Shown here: positions 1 to 8,872 of the stretch, piece by piece
Numbering within the stretch: the stretch's first letter is position 1
Layout of the letters: each line of letters begins with the position of its first letter
Source of the DNA: Lyngbya sp. CCAP 1446/10
GTDB lineage: Bacteria > Cyanobacteriota > Cyanobacteriia > Cyanobacteriales > Microcoleaceae
NCBI RefSeq assembly: GCF_026130175.1
Contig: NZ_JAIGNI010000012.1
Span: forward strand, 1 to 64,000
Direction of reading: 5' to 3'
DNA: 64,000 nt
Translations under genes and position numbers: made by a program
Notes under the pieces: generated by a model
Seen by the model: only the letters and a program-made list of their open reading frames with translations
What the model was told of the DNA's origin: nothing
The model's database searches: none

Positions 1-345
1 CAGCTTAAGGCTGTTTTTGCGGTATCCCGGCAGTTTAGGGTGTTGTGTGACCGTACCTTTTTTGATGCCCTTAAGTAGTCCAATATAAGACTGAAATGAC
101 TCTGCCACAGTCGTTAAAGTCTGTTGAGCTACGTGAGAATACAATGCCTTGAAATGGGGATTGCCTTTCAACAGTCTGTGTAAAGTGGCTTTACTTGGGA
201 ATTTCCCAGTTTTGAAATACAATTGCCGAGAATAGTAAAGCCCGCAATTGGCTAATTTGTTTGATTCTTCACAAACAAATTCTAGGATACTTTTCAAAGC
301 TTGATCTGGGCTAATTAAATTTTGTTGGCAACCATAGTTAAACAT
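1..345 (-). CDS. tnpB: RNA-guided endonuclease TnpB, N-terminal part (runs off the window)
   Basis: The reverse strand from 345 to 1 is open for 115 codons without a stop. It starts MFNYGCQQNLI and includes YYSRQLYFKTGKF, LYSHVAQQTL and LLKGIKKG, followed by HPKLPGYRK, the typical N-terminal region of OrfB/TnpB proteins. Family members are RuvC-type nucleases guided by an RNA from the element's right end. The catalytic RuvC and zinc-finger parts lie beyond position 1, so whether the gene is intact cannot be judged. The start codon at 343-345 overlaps the end of tnpA, suggesting coupled translation. Confidence 0.8.
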   Translation of the reverse strand, partial: MFNYGCQQNLISPDQALKSILEFVCEESNKLANCGLYYSRQLYFKTGKFPSKATLHRLLKGNPHFKALYSHVAQQTLTTVAESFQSYIGLLKGIKKGTVTQHPKLPGYRKNSLKL

Positions 346-736
346 TTTTTTGATTTTCAATATACTGCTTAACTACTGAGATAGGCACACCACCGACAGT
401 TGAAATAAAGTAACTGTTAGTCCACAGCGTCGGCAATCGGCTCTTTAGCCAAGGAAATTCTTGGCGAAGAGATCGAGATGAGCGCCCTTTCATGTAACGA
501 ATTAGTTTGGCAATCCCAAATTGAGGATCGCATTCGACTAAAAGGTGGACGTGATCTGGCATTACCTCCATCTCGATCAATTCACTCTTAAACTCAGTCG
601 CCACATCTAATAATATCTCTTTCAGACGAGTCTCAACGCCTTCAATTAAAACCTTGCGACGATATTTGGGACACCACACGATGTGATATTTGCAAGAGTA
701 GACAATGTTTTTGTTTGACTTGTATTTAATGCTCAT
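338..736 (-). CDS. tnpA: IS200/IS605 family transposase TnpA (Y1 HUH)
   Basis: A single-strand DNA transposase of the Y1 HUH class, 132 residues from the chosen start, a normal family length. The HUH motif is visible as MPDHVHLL near residue 66. The catalytic tyrosine is in VVKQYIENQ close to the C-terminus, and the N-terminus has the usual YHIVWCPKYRR stretch. An alternative ATG six codons upstream (754) is possible. I prefer 736 because MSIKYKSN matches the usual family beginning. The gene looks intact, so the element may be mobile or able to move related short elements. Confidence 0.9.
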   Translation of the reverse strand: MSIKYKSNKNIVYSCKYHIVWCPKYRRKVLIEGVETRLKEILLDVATEFKSELIEMEVMPDHVHLLVECDPQFGIAKLIRYMKGRSSRSLRQEFPWLKSRLPTLWTNSYFISTVGGVPISVVKQYIENQKNV

Positions 737-1058
737 ACTATAGTTATACAGCATTAAGCTGTATATGGTGCTAATTCAGCATTAAGCTTTGTTAAATACT
801 GAAGGCGGTTGAAACCGCTGCCGACTTATCCCCATGTCTAAAGCCAGGGGCTTGCATCTCGCTTTTCGGTCATTGTGGGCTGTGCGTCGCTATCGCATCA
901 CCTTAAAATAGTAAGGCAGAGCCGTCAATGACACAATACGGTTTACTTAAGACGATCCAGGCGGTAAAAAATTATGAAAAATAAATACTCTTGTTTGCTT
1001 CGTTCCTCTCTTCGGACAATCTTAAGTGAACCCTATTGGTCAATGACATACAAAAATT

Positions 1059-1346
1059 TCAAAACTCATCATACAGATCTTGCCATTGTTTGTTGATACT
1101 ATTAACTAAATCAATTTTCTTTTGTCTAGAACCAGCTTTAATCTGTTTCTCTCGTTCGATCGCGTCATATACATTTTCAAAGATTTAGCAGTAAACTAAC
1201 TTCGTGATATTGTATTTTTTAGTAAATCCATCTATTAACTTTTCTTTGTGTTCGTAAACTCTTCTCTTTAAATCACTGGTTACACCTGTGTAAAGCACCC
1301 TGTTATGCTGATTCGTCATGATGTACACATAATATTGTTTGCTCAT
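1059..1346 (-). pseudogene. GIY-YIG nuclease-like gene interrupted by one in-frame stop
   Basis: Reading from the ATG at 1344-1346, the frame gives MSKQYYVYIMTNQHNRVLYT then GVTSDLKRRVYEHKEK, a clear small GIY-YIG domain (YVYI ... YTGVT, then the conserved R and E/H residues). Codon 54 (1185-1187) is TAA. Past it the same frame continues with IFENVYDAIEREKQIKAGSR and QKKIDLVNSINKQWQDLYDE, ending in TGA at 1059-1061. In the family, position 54 is usually Glu, so one GAA to TAA change explains the break. The whole reading frame is 96 codons and otherwise intact, so the inactivation is recent or there is a base error. The flanking DNA is repeat-rich. Confidence 0.75.
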
Positions 1347-1387
1347 AAATGTCGATCAAAGGATGAGTTTTCAGCTTATACTATAGC

Positions 1388-1743
1388 CTCTGCGATTGCT
1401 TCGCGCGGACGCTCGCAATGACAGTTAAGTGATGATGTCATTGCGAGCTCACGAGCGAAGCAATCGCAGGGACTTGAGATTGCCACCGACAACTCGCAAT
1501 TACAAACATAGTATAATAATTTTTCGATCGCCATTCAGGGCTCTGAGATTGCTTCGTGGGTACATTTGCAATGATAGTTAGGTAATGATGTCCGAAGAGA
1601 GCGTCCTCGCGAAGCAATCGCAGGGACTTGAGATTACCACCGACAGGTCGCAATCACAAATACGTAATCATAATTTTTGTGTCTGCGTTTAAGCTTCTGA
1701 GATTGCTTCGCGCGGACGCTCGCAATGACAGTTAGGTAATTAT
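1388..1743. repeat. Tandem palindromic repeat, about 153-bp unit, 2.3 copies
   Basis: Three successive units begin at 1388, 1541 and 1695. Each begins with a form of GATTGCTTCG plus GCTCGCAATGACAG, and the first two continue with its inverted complement (AGCGAAGCAATCGCAGGGAC), then a stretch ending in ATAATTTTT. The third is cut off near 1743. The core attgcttcg/cgaagcaat palindrome recurs at 997-1018 and 62251-62314. No gene is supported here. Confidence 0.8.
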
Positions 1744-1923
1744 AGCCCGTTAGTGAAGCCGTTGAAGCCGATCGCCCTTCATCGTGCAATAATGATATAA
1801 CCTGCACAAAAACTCTATCAGTAGTGTCAGCCTTGTCACCTTACTACTACAGATAGCGTCTCAAATCTCAACTTGTGCAAATTCCCAATTAAACCGGCTG
1901 TCGCTCTACACAATTTTCTCCTA

Positions 1924-2952
1924 ATGGCTGAAGTCCCCCAATCTCCCGCAGAACTTGCCGAAGCCCTCAAAGGCTTGACCGATATCAACTTCCAATTACC
2001 AGACCCCGAAGACGAACAAATACCAGACTTCGACTTTGACAATCAGGTTGACAATGCCTGGAAAGTGTGCGATCGTTTCGACTTACAAACCGACATCTGG
2101 CGCGGACGCATTCTCCGAACAGTCCGAGACAGAGAAAAAAAAGGCGGCGACGGACGCGGTACCGGCTTCTTGAACTGGCTAAAAGAACGCGAAATTAGCA
2201 AAAGTCAAGCCTATTCTTTGATAGAATTAGCTAAAAGTGCCGAAACTCTGATCGACCAAGGAGATTTAGACCCAGAGTCCATTAGAAACTTCAGCAAAAG
2301 AGCCTTTGTAGAAACCGCCAAAGCATCTCCCGAAGTACAGCAAATGGTAACAGATGCTGCATCAAAGGGCGATCGTATCACCCGCCGCGAAGTCAAACAA
2401 CTATCCGACGAATGGATGGCAATGAACTCAGAATTATTGCCAGAAGAAGTCAAAGAAAAAGCATCTAGCGGTTCTCTTCCTTCTCGCTATCTCGCTCCTT
2501 TAGTCAAGGAAATGGAGAAACTCTCTCCATCTCACCAAAGCGAAATTCAAAAAGAAGTAGCAGAAAATCCCGACGTAGATACTGTCAAACAACTAACTTC
2601 CGACGCCAAGAACTTATCCAAATATCTCGATGCCGCCGCCCAAGTGCAAGCTCTCAATCAGTCTCACTTAGACATGGAAATGGCTTTAGAAGAGTCTTTG
2701 CGAGTCGGCTGTTTGGGTACGACTGCTGATGTTGTAAAACAAGCTGCACTGCTCGAACAAACTGTAGTCAAACTCTACACTGTTTGGAAGCGTTTAGGCA
2801 GTTTGGCTGATAGATTGTACGTGGATACAGGAGCAAGTACACCGAATTTGCGCTTACTTTTGGGATGCTTGGACAGTCTTTCGGGAGAAAAAATTGAAGT
2901 GGATTTTGGAGACGGAGAACGCTCTATTCGTTTGCAAATTATCAGCGAATAG
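1924..2952 (+). CDS. Conserved cyanobacterial protein of unknown function
   Basis: 342 residues from the ATG at 1924, giving MAEVPQSPAELAEALKGLTD. The reading frame extends 17 codons further up to 1873, but those codons look like untranslated sequence. The protein is acidic at the N-terminus (DPEDEQIPDFDFDN). It then has a conserved-looking block, WKVCDRFDLQTDIWRGRILR followed by GTGFLNWLKEREISKSQAYS. Next comes a segment reading DRITRREVKQLSDEW, which resembles the helix-turn-helix part of ParB-like proteins. The C-terminal half is helical and leucine-rich. No signal peptide or membrane segment is visible. A DNA-related role is only a guess from the ParB-like stretch; I do not recognise a named family. 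It stands alone, with repeat DNA on both sides. Confidence 0.75.
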   Translation: MAEVPQSPAELAEALKGLTDINFQLPDPEDEQIPDFDFDNQVDNAWKVCDRFDLQTDIWRGRILRTVRDREKKGGDGRGTGFLNWLKEREISKSQAYSLIELAKSAETLIDQGDLDPESIRNFSKRAFVETAKASPEVQQMVTDAASKGDRITRREVKQLSDEWMAMNSELLPEEVKEKASSGSLPSRYLAPLVKEMEKLSPSHQSEIQKEVAENPDVDTVKQLTSDAKNLSKYLDAAAQVQALNQSHLDMEMALEESLRVGCLGTTADVVKQAALLEQTVVKLYTVWKRLGSLADRLYVDTGASTPNLRLLLGCLDSLSGEKIEVDFGDGERSIRLQIISE

Positions 2953-2989
2953 CTCAATCTTGACCGCAGATAAACGCCAATATCTGGGC

Positions 2990-3118
2990 TAAGTAGGTAA
3001 GGGTGAAAAACCTAGTATCTAGTAGGGGCGGGTTTAGCGTATGATCTATGATAAAAGCGAGTTTATCAGTGCAAAACCCGCCCTCCCCACGTAACGTTTA
3101 TTTGTAACCACCTACTTA
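2990..3118. repeat. Short palindromic element, family B copy 1 (MITE-like)
   Basis: 129 bp bounded by TAAGTAGGT (2990-2998) and its inverted complement ACCTACTTA (3110-3118). Inside are a GGGGCGGGTTTAGCG block and the matching AAAACCCGCCCTCCCC block. Related copies are at 44930-45061 and, inverted, at 62897-63030. Confidence 0.65.
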
Positions 3119-3139
3119 ACTATCTGCATCAATCCCTGT

Positions 3140-3397
3140 TCATTTGCGCTTGAAATTTCGGATTTTTTTCCAAAGATAGCGGGGACTCAAATAACGCCGA
3201 TATTTGGTAACTACTTCTTTCCCCAAAATTACCACGCTCAGCCAAAAACAAACTTCGGCCCCAACAGCTAGAATGATATTAATTGTAGTTTTTTCGGCGA
3301 GGCTCAGCGGCATAAACGGCACAATAAACAAGATTGCCACCCAGGGCACGAAAGATGCAATAAATAAAAACCAGCCCAGCTTTTGCAAATTCTGCAT
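3140..3397 (-). CDS. Small two-helix membrane protein (transporter-suffix type)
   Basis: 85 residues with two hydrophobic helices, about residues 7-32 (WFLFIASFVPWVAILFIVPF) and 42-60 (IILAVGAEVCFWLSVVILG). A strongly basic cytoplasmic tail follows (KYRRYLSPRYLWKKIRNFKRK region). The layout fits the small proteins sometimes named transporter suffix domain proteins in cyanobacteria; their job is not established. It is transcribed away from the upstream repeat and stands alone. No export signal other than the helices is seen. Function unknown. Confidence 0.6.
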   Translation of the reverse strand: MQNLQKLGWFLFIASFVPWVAILFIVPFMPLSLAEKTTINIILAVGAEVCFWLSVVILGKEVVTKYRRYLSPRYLWKKIRNFKRK

Positions 3398-3427
3398 ATA
3401 TTTTATTTATTGGACAATTATAGATCA

Positions 3428-3563
3428 GACCGCGGTTTTAACCGCGCCTAGACAAAGGAAGCCCGAACGAGGGTGTAAAGAAAATAACGTAATTTCAACC
3501 GCCGAGTCTTCAACCCACGCACCATCTGGGTTTTGTTTGTAGAGACGCGGTTTCAACCGCCCG
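3428..3563 (+). repeat. Family A palindromic element, copy 1
   Basis: A diverged copy: GCGGTTTTAACCGCGCCTAG at the left, ACGCGGTTTCAACCGCC at the right, with CAACCCACGCACCATCTGGG inside. It ends about 20 bp after the stop codon (3584-3586) of the minus-strand ABC permease gene, so it lies in that gene's 3' region. Other copies are at 14371, 21385 and 24000. Confidence 0.7.
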
Positions 3564-3583
3564 GTCTTCTTCGGACCTCCAAC

Positions 3584-4402
3584 TCAATTCTTAATTCCCG
3601 TCGCCGCAATCCCGCGAATAAACTGCCGCTGACCAGCCAAAAACAGCAACACCACGGGCACAGTCCCAATCACCACCGCCGCCATCAACAACGGCCAACT
3701 GCTAGTAAACTGTTCCTGAAACTCAGCTAAAACCAACTGTACAGTCCGCAACTCTGGCCTCGTCGTAAACACCAGCGGCTTAAACAAATCGTTCCACTCG
3801 CCGATAAACGTAAACAAAAACAGCGTCACCAAAGCAGGGCGGGCTAAAGGTAACATCACCTGCCACAAAACCTGCCAGCGGTTAGCCCCATCCAGCATTG
3901 CCGCCTCCTCCAACTCCACCGGAATTGTCATAAAATACTGGCGTAGCAGAAAAATCCCGAAACCGTTAGCTGCCGTGGGCAAAATCAGCGCCCCATAGGT
4001 ATTCAGCAAATGCCCCCACTTCAAAACCATGAAAATCGGAATCACCAAAAGCTGAAAGGGAATCACCAGTGTTGCCAAAACCACCAAAACTATGGCTTGT
4101 CGCCCCCGAAACTTCAGCCGTGCTAAAGCATAACCTGCCAAAGCAGAAGTCACTACCTGAAAAGCGGTAACTGCGATCGCCACTAGAGTAGAATTAGCAA
4201 ATGCCAACAAAAAATTCCCCCGTCGCCAAGCCTCCTGATAGTTCGCAAAAGTCAGACTATTGGCCTTGACACCAACACCAGATGGTGATAAGGAAACCCA
4301 AAAAACAGCAGCCAGTGGCAGCAGCACCAGCGCAGCCCCCGCCAGCAACAAAACAAAACTCAGCAGCTCCAGTGCTTGAGACCGATCAAAGGATTTACCC
4401 AT
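3584..4402 (-). CDS. Carbohydrate ABC transporter permease (MalG/UgpE type)
   Basis: Inner-membrane subunit of a sugar importer, 272 residues from the ATG at 4400-4402 (MGKSFDRSQALELL). The frame stays open 24 codons further upstream, but that part looks non-coding. Six hydrophobic segments are visible. The conserved EAA loop that docks the ATPase is clear: EEAAMLDGANRWQVLWQVML, then LPLARPAL. The family normally works with a second permease, a binding protein and an ATPase. None is next to this gene, so the partners must be elsewhere, as is common in cyanobacteria. The substrate cannot be told from the sequence. Its 3' end is followed by a family A palindrome. Confidence 0.85.
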   Translation of the reverse strand: MGKSFDRSQALELLSFVLLLAGAALVLLPLAAVFWVSLSPSGVGVKANSLTFANYQEAWRRGNFLLAFANSTLVAIAVTAFQVVTSALAGYALARLKFRGRQAIVLVVLATLVIPFQLLVIPIFMVLKWGHLLNTYGALILPTAANGFGIFLLRQYFMTIPVELEEAAMLDGANRWQVLWQVMLPLARPALVTLFLFTFIGEWNDLFKPLVFTTRPELRTVQLVLAEFQEQFTSSWPLLMAAVVIGTVPVVLLFLAGQRQFIRGIAATGIKN

Positions 4403-4582
4403 AAACTTGTGAATTAATCTAAAATAATAAGCTTGTGAGGCTCTCAAACCCGATCGCCTCCCAGATTCCCACACAATCGTAAATTTTTAGTCGAAAATAG
4501 GTAAAGTGTAGTGCACGCGACCCCCAAAATTTTAAGGGGTTTGGAAACATCCTACAAGGTTATATCAGGAGACGACATATCT

Positions 4583-5275
4583 ATGCCCCAGCTTGAGGCC
4601 AGCCCAACAATTGACTTTCAAACCGAAACTTACAAAGATGCTTACAGCCGCATCAACGCCATTGTGATTGAAGGCGAACAAGAAGCTCACGACAATTACC
4701 TGACGCTGGCCGAACTGTTGGCTGACAAAAAAGAAGAGTTAATTGGCTTGTCCAAGATGGAAAACCGCCATAAGAAAGGCTTCCAAGCTTGTGGCCGGAA
4801 TCTCAAAGTCACACCGGACATGGTATTTGCCAAGGAATTCTTTTCGGATTTGCACAGAAACTTCCAAACTGCCGCGGCGGATGGTCAGATTGTAACTTGC
4901 TTGCTGATTCAATCACTAATTATCGAGTGTTTTGCGATCGCAGCCTACAACATCTACATCCCCGTCGCCGATGACTTTGCTCGCAAAATCACCGAAGGCG
5001 TAGTCAAAGAAGAATACAGCCACCTCAACTTTGGGGAAGTCTGGCTGCAAGCTCACTTTGAGGAATCCAAAGCCGAACTCGAAGCCGCCAACCGCCAAAA
5101 CCTGCCCATCATCTGGAGACTGCTAAACGCTGTCGCAGACGATGCCCGCGTCTTGGGAATGGAAAAAGACGCTTTAATCGAAGACTTTATGATTGCCTAC
5201 GGCGAAGCCCTTGGCAACATTGGCTTTAACAACCGCGACATCATGCGGATGTCAGCACAAGGCCTCGCAGCCTAG
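4583..5275 (+). CDS. ado: Aldehyde-deformylating oxygenase (alkane synthase)
   Basis: Converts long-chain fatty aldehydes to alkanes plus formate, a cyanobacterial pathway. 230 residues from the ATG at 4583 (MPQLEAS), which has AGGAGA 8-10 bases upstream; the frame is open 24 codons further up, but this start matches the family. The di-iron ligands are all present at the usual positions: E32, E60, H63, E115, E144 and H147, in EGEQEAH, MENRH, IIECF and EEYSH. No membrane segment. The next gene encodes the acyl-ACP reductase that supplies the aldehyde, so substrate handover between the two is expected. Confidence 0.96.
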   Translation: MPQLEASPTIDFQTETYKDAYSRINAIVIEGEQEAHDNYLTLAELLADKKEELIGLSKMENRHKKGFQACGRNLKVTPDMVFAKEFFSDLHRNFQTAAADGQIVTCLLIQSLIIECFAIAAYNIYIPVADDFARKITEGVVKEEYSHLNFGEVWLQAHFEESKAELEAANRQNLPIIWRLLNAVADDARVLGMEKDALIEDFMIAYGEALGNIGFNNRDIMRMSAQGLAA

Positions 5276-5353
5276 TTAAATGGGAAATAAGGAATGGGAA
5301 AAAATGAAAATTAAAAATTAAAAAAGAGGCATCTCATTTTTAATTAGCAAATT

Positions 5354-5391
5354 TTCCTTCTTCCTTCTTCCTTCTTCCTTCTTCCTTCTTC
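5354..5391. repeat. Heptanucleotide tandem repeat (TTCCTTC) between ado and aar
   Basis: About five copies of TTCCTTC lie in the 143-bp gap between ado and aar. The same heptamer (other strand) recurs at 62171-62220. These short tandem repeats are frequent in filamentous cyanobacteria. The aar start is 27 bp downstream, so the repeat sits where the promoter or leader of aar would be if aar has its own. Confidence 0.75.
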
Positions 5392-5418
5392 TTCAATCTT
5401 CCTTCATTTGACAACTTA

Positions 5419-6438
5419 ATGTTTGGTCTAATCGGTCACTTAACCAGCTTAGAACACGCCCAATCAGTAGCTAACGAGCTGGGCTATCCAGAATATGCCG
5501 ATCAAGGGCTAGACTTTTGGTGCAGTGCACCGCCCCAGATAGTTGATCATATCACTGTCACTAGCATTACCGGGCAAAAAATAGAAGGCCGCTATGTGGA
5601 ATCCTGTTTTCTGCCAGAAATGCTGGCCACTCGCCGGATTAAAGCAGCCACTCGCAAAATCCTTAATGCGATGGCACACGCTCAAAAAAACGGGATTAAT
5701 ATCACTGCTTTAGGTGGCTTTTCTTCGATCATTTTTGAGACTTTCAACTTGCAGCAAATTAAGCAAATTCGCAATCTCAAGTTGGAGTTTGAACGCTTCA
5801 CCACTGGTAACACCCACACGGCTTACATTATCTGCCGCCAAGTAGAAGAAGCAGCCCCCAAATTGGGGATTGAACTTTCAAAAGCTACTGTGGCGGTTTG
5901 TGGTGCTACAGGTGACATTGGCAGTGCTGTGTGTCGCTGGCTCAATGTTAAAACAAATGTAGCAGAATTGTTGCTAATTGCCCGCGACAAAGAACGCTTG
6001 CAAGATTTGCAATCGGAATTGGGGCGAGGCAAAATCATGAAATTGGAAGAAGCCCTGCCGCAAGCGGATATTGTAGTCTGGGTCGCTAGTATGCCAAAGG
6101 GAGTAGAAATTGACCCCAAGACATTGAAGCAACCTTGTTTATTGATTGATGGTGGCTATCCAAAAAATCTAGCAACTCAGGTTCAGCATCCCGAAATTTA
6201 CGTACTCAATGGTGGCATTGTGGAGCATTCCCTCGATATTGAGTGGAAAATCATGAAGATTGTCAATATGGATGTGCCGGGGCGACAGTTGTTTGCCTGT
6301 TTTGCCGAATCAATGCTGCTGGAATTTGAAAAAATGTATACCAATTTTTCTTGGGGACGGAATCAAATTACTGTGGAAAAGATGGAGCAAATCGGTGGAA
6401 TTTCAGTTAAACACGGTTTCCGACCCTTATTAATGTAA
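5419..6438 (+). CDS. aar: Long-chain acyl-[acyl-carrier-protein] reductase
   Basis: Reduces fatty acyl-ACP to the aldehyde with NADPH through a thioester on an active-site cysteine. 339 residues, full length. The N-terminus [15 protein letters not shown] matches the family. The dinucleotide-binding loop [10 protein letters not shown] lies near residues 160-169. The catalytic cysteine is C294 (codon 6298-6300) in [14 protein letters not shown]. It follows ado on the same strand after 143 bp, the classic cyanobacterial alkane pair. No transfer or damage signs. Confidence 0.96.
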   Translation: MFGLIGHLTSLEHAQSVANELGYPEYADQGLDFWCSAPPQIVDHITVTSITGQKIEGRYVESCFLPEMLATRRIKAATRKILNAMAHAQKNGINITALGGFSSIIFETFNLQQIKQIRNLKLEFERFTTGNTHTAYIICRQVEEAAPKLGIELSKATVAVCGATGDIGSAVCRWLNVKTNVAELLLIARDKERLQDLQSELGRGKIMKLEEALPQADIVVWVASMPKGVEIDPKTLKQPCLLIDGGYPKNLATQVQHPEIYVLNGGIVEHSLDIEWKIMKIVNMDVPGRQLFACFAESMLLEFEKMYTNFSWGRNQITVEKMEQIGGISVKHGFRPLLM

Positions 6439-6730
6439 TTTTGATCTTAATAGTCAACAGTTAAAGTTGAAGTTGAATTTTAAAGTTTAACTGTTGACTA
6501 TTGCGTCTGAATCGAAATATTTTTCTGAGAGCAGCCCGATCGCCCTGCTCAGCTTCGAGAGTATAATTCCGATGTTGCGGAATTTGATATCAATCAAAAT
6601 TTAAAAATCAAAACTTCCGATTTCCCCCTCTTTTTCAGCATCCCCTAGCACGGTAGGATTGGATAATAGTCGGAAAATAGTCGAAAAATATCGATCGACT
6701 AAACCTTAAAACCCTATAGAAATTATCAGC

Positions 6731-7711
6731 GTGCCCAACTCAGACCGCAAACCACTACTCCTAGATTTTGAAAAGCCGCTGGCCGAACTCGAAGCCCGAA
6801 TTCACCAGATTCGCGAACTCGCCGCAGAAAACAGCGTCGATGTCACCGACGAAATTCGCAAACTCGAAGCTCGTTCCGCCCAACTGCGGCAAGAAATTTT
6901 CAGCAGCTTGTCCCCCATGCAGCGGCTGCAACTCGCCCGTCACCCGCGCCGCCCCAGTACCCTCGATTACATTCAGGCAATTAGCGACGAGTGGATCGAG
7001 CTCCACGGCGATCGACGCGGCGGAGACGACCCGGCCCTCGTCGGCGGAATTGCCCGCATAGACGGGCGTCCCACAGTGATAATCGGCCATCAAAAAGGGC
7101 GCGACACCAAAGACAATATCGCCCGCAACTTCGGGATGGCTGCTCCCGGCGGCTACCGCAAAGCTTTGCGATTGATGGAACACGCCGATCGCTTCTCGAT
7201 GCCAATTTTCACGTTTATCGACACTCCGGGGGCTTGGGCGGGCTTAGAAGCCGAACAGCTTGGACAAGGAGAGGCGATCGCCTGCAACCTCCGAGAAATG
7301 TTTCGCCTCGACGTTCCGATTATTTGCACAGTCATCGGCGAAGGCGGTTCCGGCGGAGCCTTGGGTATCGGTGTCGGCGAGCGGCTGTTGATGTTAGAAC
7401 ATTCTGTGTATACCGTCGCCACCCCCGAAGCTTGTGCGGCCATCCTCTGGAAAGACTCTGGCAAAGCCAACTTAGCCGCAGAAGCGCTCAAAATAACTTC
7501 CTGGGATTTGAAAAACCTCGGCGTTCTAGATCAGATAGTACCAGAACCTGTTGGTGGCGCTCACTCGAATCCCCTCAAAGCTGCGTCCATGCTTAAACAA
7601 GCTTTGTTGGAAAACTTAGCAGAACTAAGTCAGCTTACGGGCCAGCAGCGCCGACAACTCCGATATCAAAAGTTTCGGGACATCGGTGTGTTCACTGAAA
7701 TTGCTGCTTGA
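6731..7711 (+). CDS. accA: Acetyl-CoA carboxylase carboxyltransferase subunit alpha
   Basis: Alpha subunit of the carboxyltransferase that makes malonyl-CoA for fatty acid synthesis; its partner AccD is not in this window. 326 residues. The start is GTG at 6731 ([20 protein letters not shown]), consistent with family N-termini. Visible motifs are [28 protein letters not shown]-like substrate loops (here [17 protein letters not shown]), the oxyanion stretch [20 protein letters not shown] and [16 protein letters not shown]. Its place after ado-aar is conserved in many cyanobacteria and links precursor supply to acyl-ACP use. Confidence 0.96.
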   Translation: MPNSDRKPLLLDFEKPLAELEARIHQIRELAAENSVDVTDEIRKLEARSAQLRQEIFSSLSPMQRLQLARHPRRPSTLDYIQAISDEWIELHGDRRGGDDPALVGGIARIDGRPTVIIGHQKGRDTKDNIARNFGMAAPGGYRKALRLMEHADRFSMPIFTFIDTPGAWAGLEAEQLGQGEAIACNLREMFRLDVPIICTVIGEGGSGGALGIGVGERLLMLEHSVYTVATPEACAAILWKDSGKANLAAEALKITSWDLKNLGVLDQIVPEPVGGAHSNPLKAASMLKQALLENLAELSQLTGQQRRQLRYQKFRDIGVFTEIAA

Positions 7712-7955
7712 GTCGATCGAGCAGAGAGTTATCAGTCAAAAATCTTTGAACTTCAAGCGAGTAACTCATAACTCGCAACCGATAATTCTGCTAATCCGTC
7801 AGCAGTGTTATAATTTCTCAGGTGACACCGGCTTAACAGTTCTTAATGTTTATCTCATAATTAACTGTTATCACCCGCAGCCAACAGCTTGCTAATTTGC
7901 CGAAGCAGGCTGCAACGCTTGAAAGATTTGCCGATAGAAAGTATCAGGAAATTTA

Positions 7956-8681
7956 ATGAACGATCGAACAACAAAGCAGGCTCTGATTACCGGAGCGAGC
8001 AGCGGTATTGGCAAAGCGACGGCTCTAGCGTTCGCTGCTGAAGGCATAAATCTAGCTTTAGTTAGCCGAAAGTCAGAAAACCTAGAAGCCGTTGCCACAG
8101 CAGCCAGAGAATTTGGAGTGAAAGCAGAAGCTTATCCCTTAGACTTGGCAAAAATTGAGCAAGTGCAAAGCGGCATCAGCGCGATCGCCTCTCAATTCGG
8201 GCCCGTAGATATCCTAGTCAACAGCGCTGGCATGGGGTATACAGGCTCCTTGACCGAAACATCCCTAACCGACTGGCAGAGTGTCCTAGACCTCAATCTT
8301 ACAAGCGTCTGGCAGTGCATTTTAGGAATTTTGCCGGGAATGCGCGATCGGCGATCGGGAATCATCATCAACGTTTCCTCGATCGCAGGTAGCCAAGCCT
8401 TCCCCAACTGGGGAGCCTACTGCGTCAGCAAATTCGGTCTCATGGCTTTGTCCAAGACTTTAGCAGCAGAAGAGCGAGCTGGCGGAATTCGCGTCACAGC
8501 CATTTGTCCAGGTTCTGTCAACACTCCCATGTGGGAAACAGACACCATGCAAGCCGACTTCGATCGCACCGCCATGTTAACCCCAGAAATCGTCGCCCAA
8601 TCAATTTTGCACGCAATTCAGTTGCCGGCAAGTGCAGTAATTGAAGAAATCACACTCATGTCCAACGCCGGAGTTCTGTGA
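7956..8681 (+). CDS. Short-chain dehydrogenase/reductase (SDR) of the alkane block
   Basis: Classical SDR oxidoreductase, 241 residues. The cofactor loop TGASSGIGKA is near residues 12-21, the structural NSAGMG motif near 88, the catalytic serine in INVSSIAGS, and YCVSK carries the catalytic tyrosine and lysine. It probably uses NADP(H), but the substrate is unknown. It follows accA and precedes folE, an arrangement seen in other cyanobacteria with ado-aar. Whether it acts on aldehydes or 3-oxoacyl substrates cannot be decided. The 245-bp gap before it holds no gene. Confidence 0.9.
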   Translation: MNDRTTKQALITGASSGIGKATALAFAAEGINLALVSRKSENLEAVATAAREFGVKAEAYPLDLAKIEQVQSGISAIASQFGPVDILVNSAGMGYTGSLTETSLTDWQSVLDLNLTSVWQCILGILPGMRDRRSGIIINVSSIAGSQAFPNWGAYCVSKFGLMALSKTLAAEERAGGIRVTAICPGSVNTPMWETDTMQADFDRTAMLTPEIVAQSILHAIQLPASAVIEEITLMSNAGVL

Positions 8682-8753
8682 AATTGAGATTTTAGACTGC
8701 TGGATTTTTCATGAATTCAACAATCTTTGAATCTCTCGCTCTATCCCCAAATC

Positions 8754-8851
8754 AAAAATCGAAAATCGAAAATCGAAAATCGAAAATAGATAGCTCTATC
8801 CCAATCGAAAATCGAAAATCGAAAATCGAAAATCGAAAATCGAAAATAGAT
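8754..8851. repeat. Heptamer repeat AAAATCG upstream of folE
   Basis: Two runs of AAAATCG units, separated by TAGATAGCTCTATCCC-type spacer, fill the SDR-folE gap. The repeat happens to be open in the folE frame, so an automated start at 8711 would add an artefactual N-terminus rich in ENRKSKI. Confidence 0.8.
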
Positions 8852-8872
8852 TCACCCTCACACCAACTTCTT

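Larger units (their letters stand above)
1..860 (-). mobile_element. IS200/IS605-family insertion sequence, left part only (window edge)
   Basis: tnpA and tnpB lie head to tail on the minus strand and overlap by a few bases, the usual layout of IS605-type elements. Upstream of tnpA there is a small hairpin (746-764: ATACAGC, 5-nt loop, GCTGTAT). Further out is an imperfect hairpin (about 829-850) with CCCC and GGGG arms around TAAA, which resembles the subterminal hairpins these transposases recognise. The outer boundary near 860 is approximate. The other end, with the rest of tnpB and its guide RNA region, is outside the window. Confidence 0.7.

Noticed and set aside
5354-5391. Heptamer runs as possible CRISPR or phage signal
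   Set aside because: These are ordinary short tandem repeats of cyanobacteria with no spacers; likewise 62171-62220 and 9789-9822.
6761-7596. Arg-rich and other long frames overlapping accA on both strands
   Set aside because: GC-rich codon use in accA opens other frames; the accA frame has all family motifs.
8711-8872. N-terminal extension of FolE
   Set aside because: It is translated AAAATCG repeat; the conserved protein starts at 8873.
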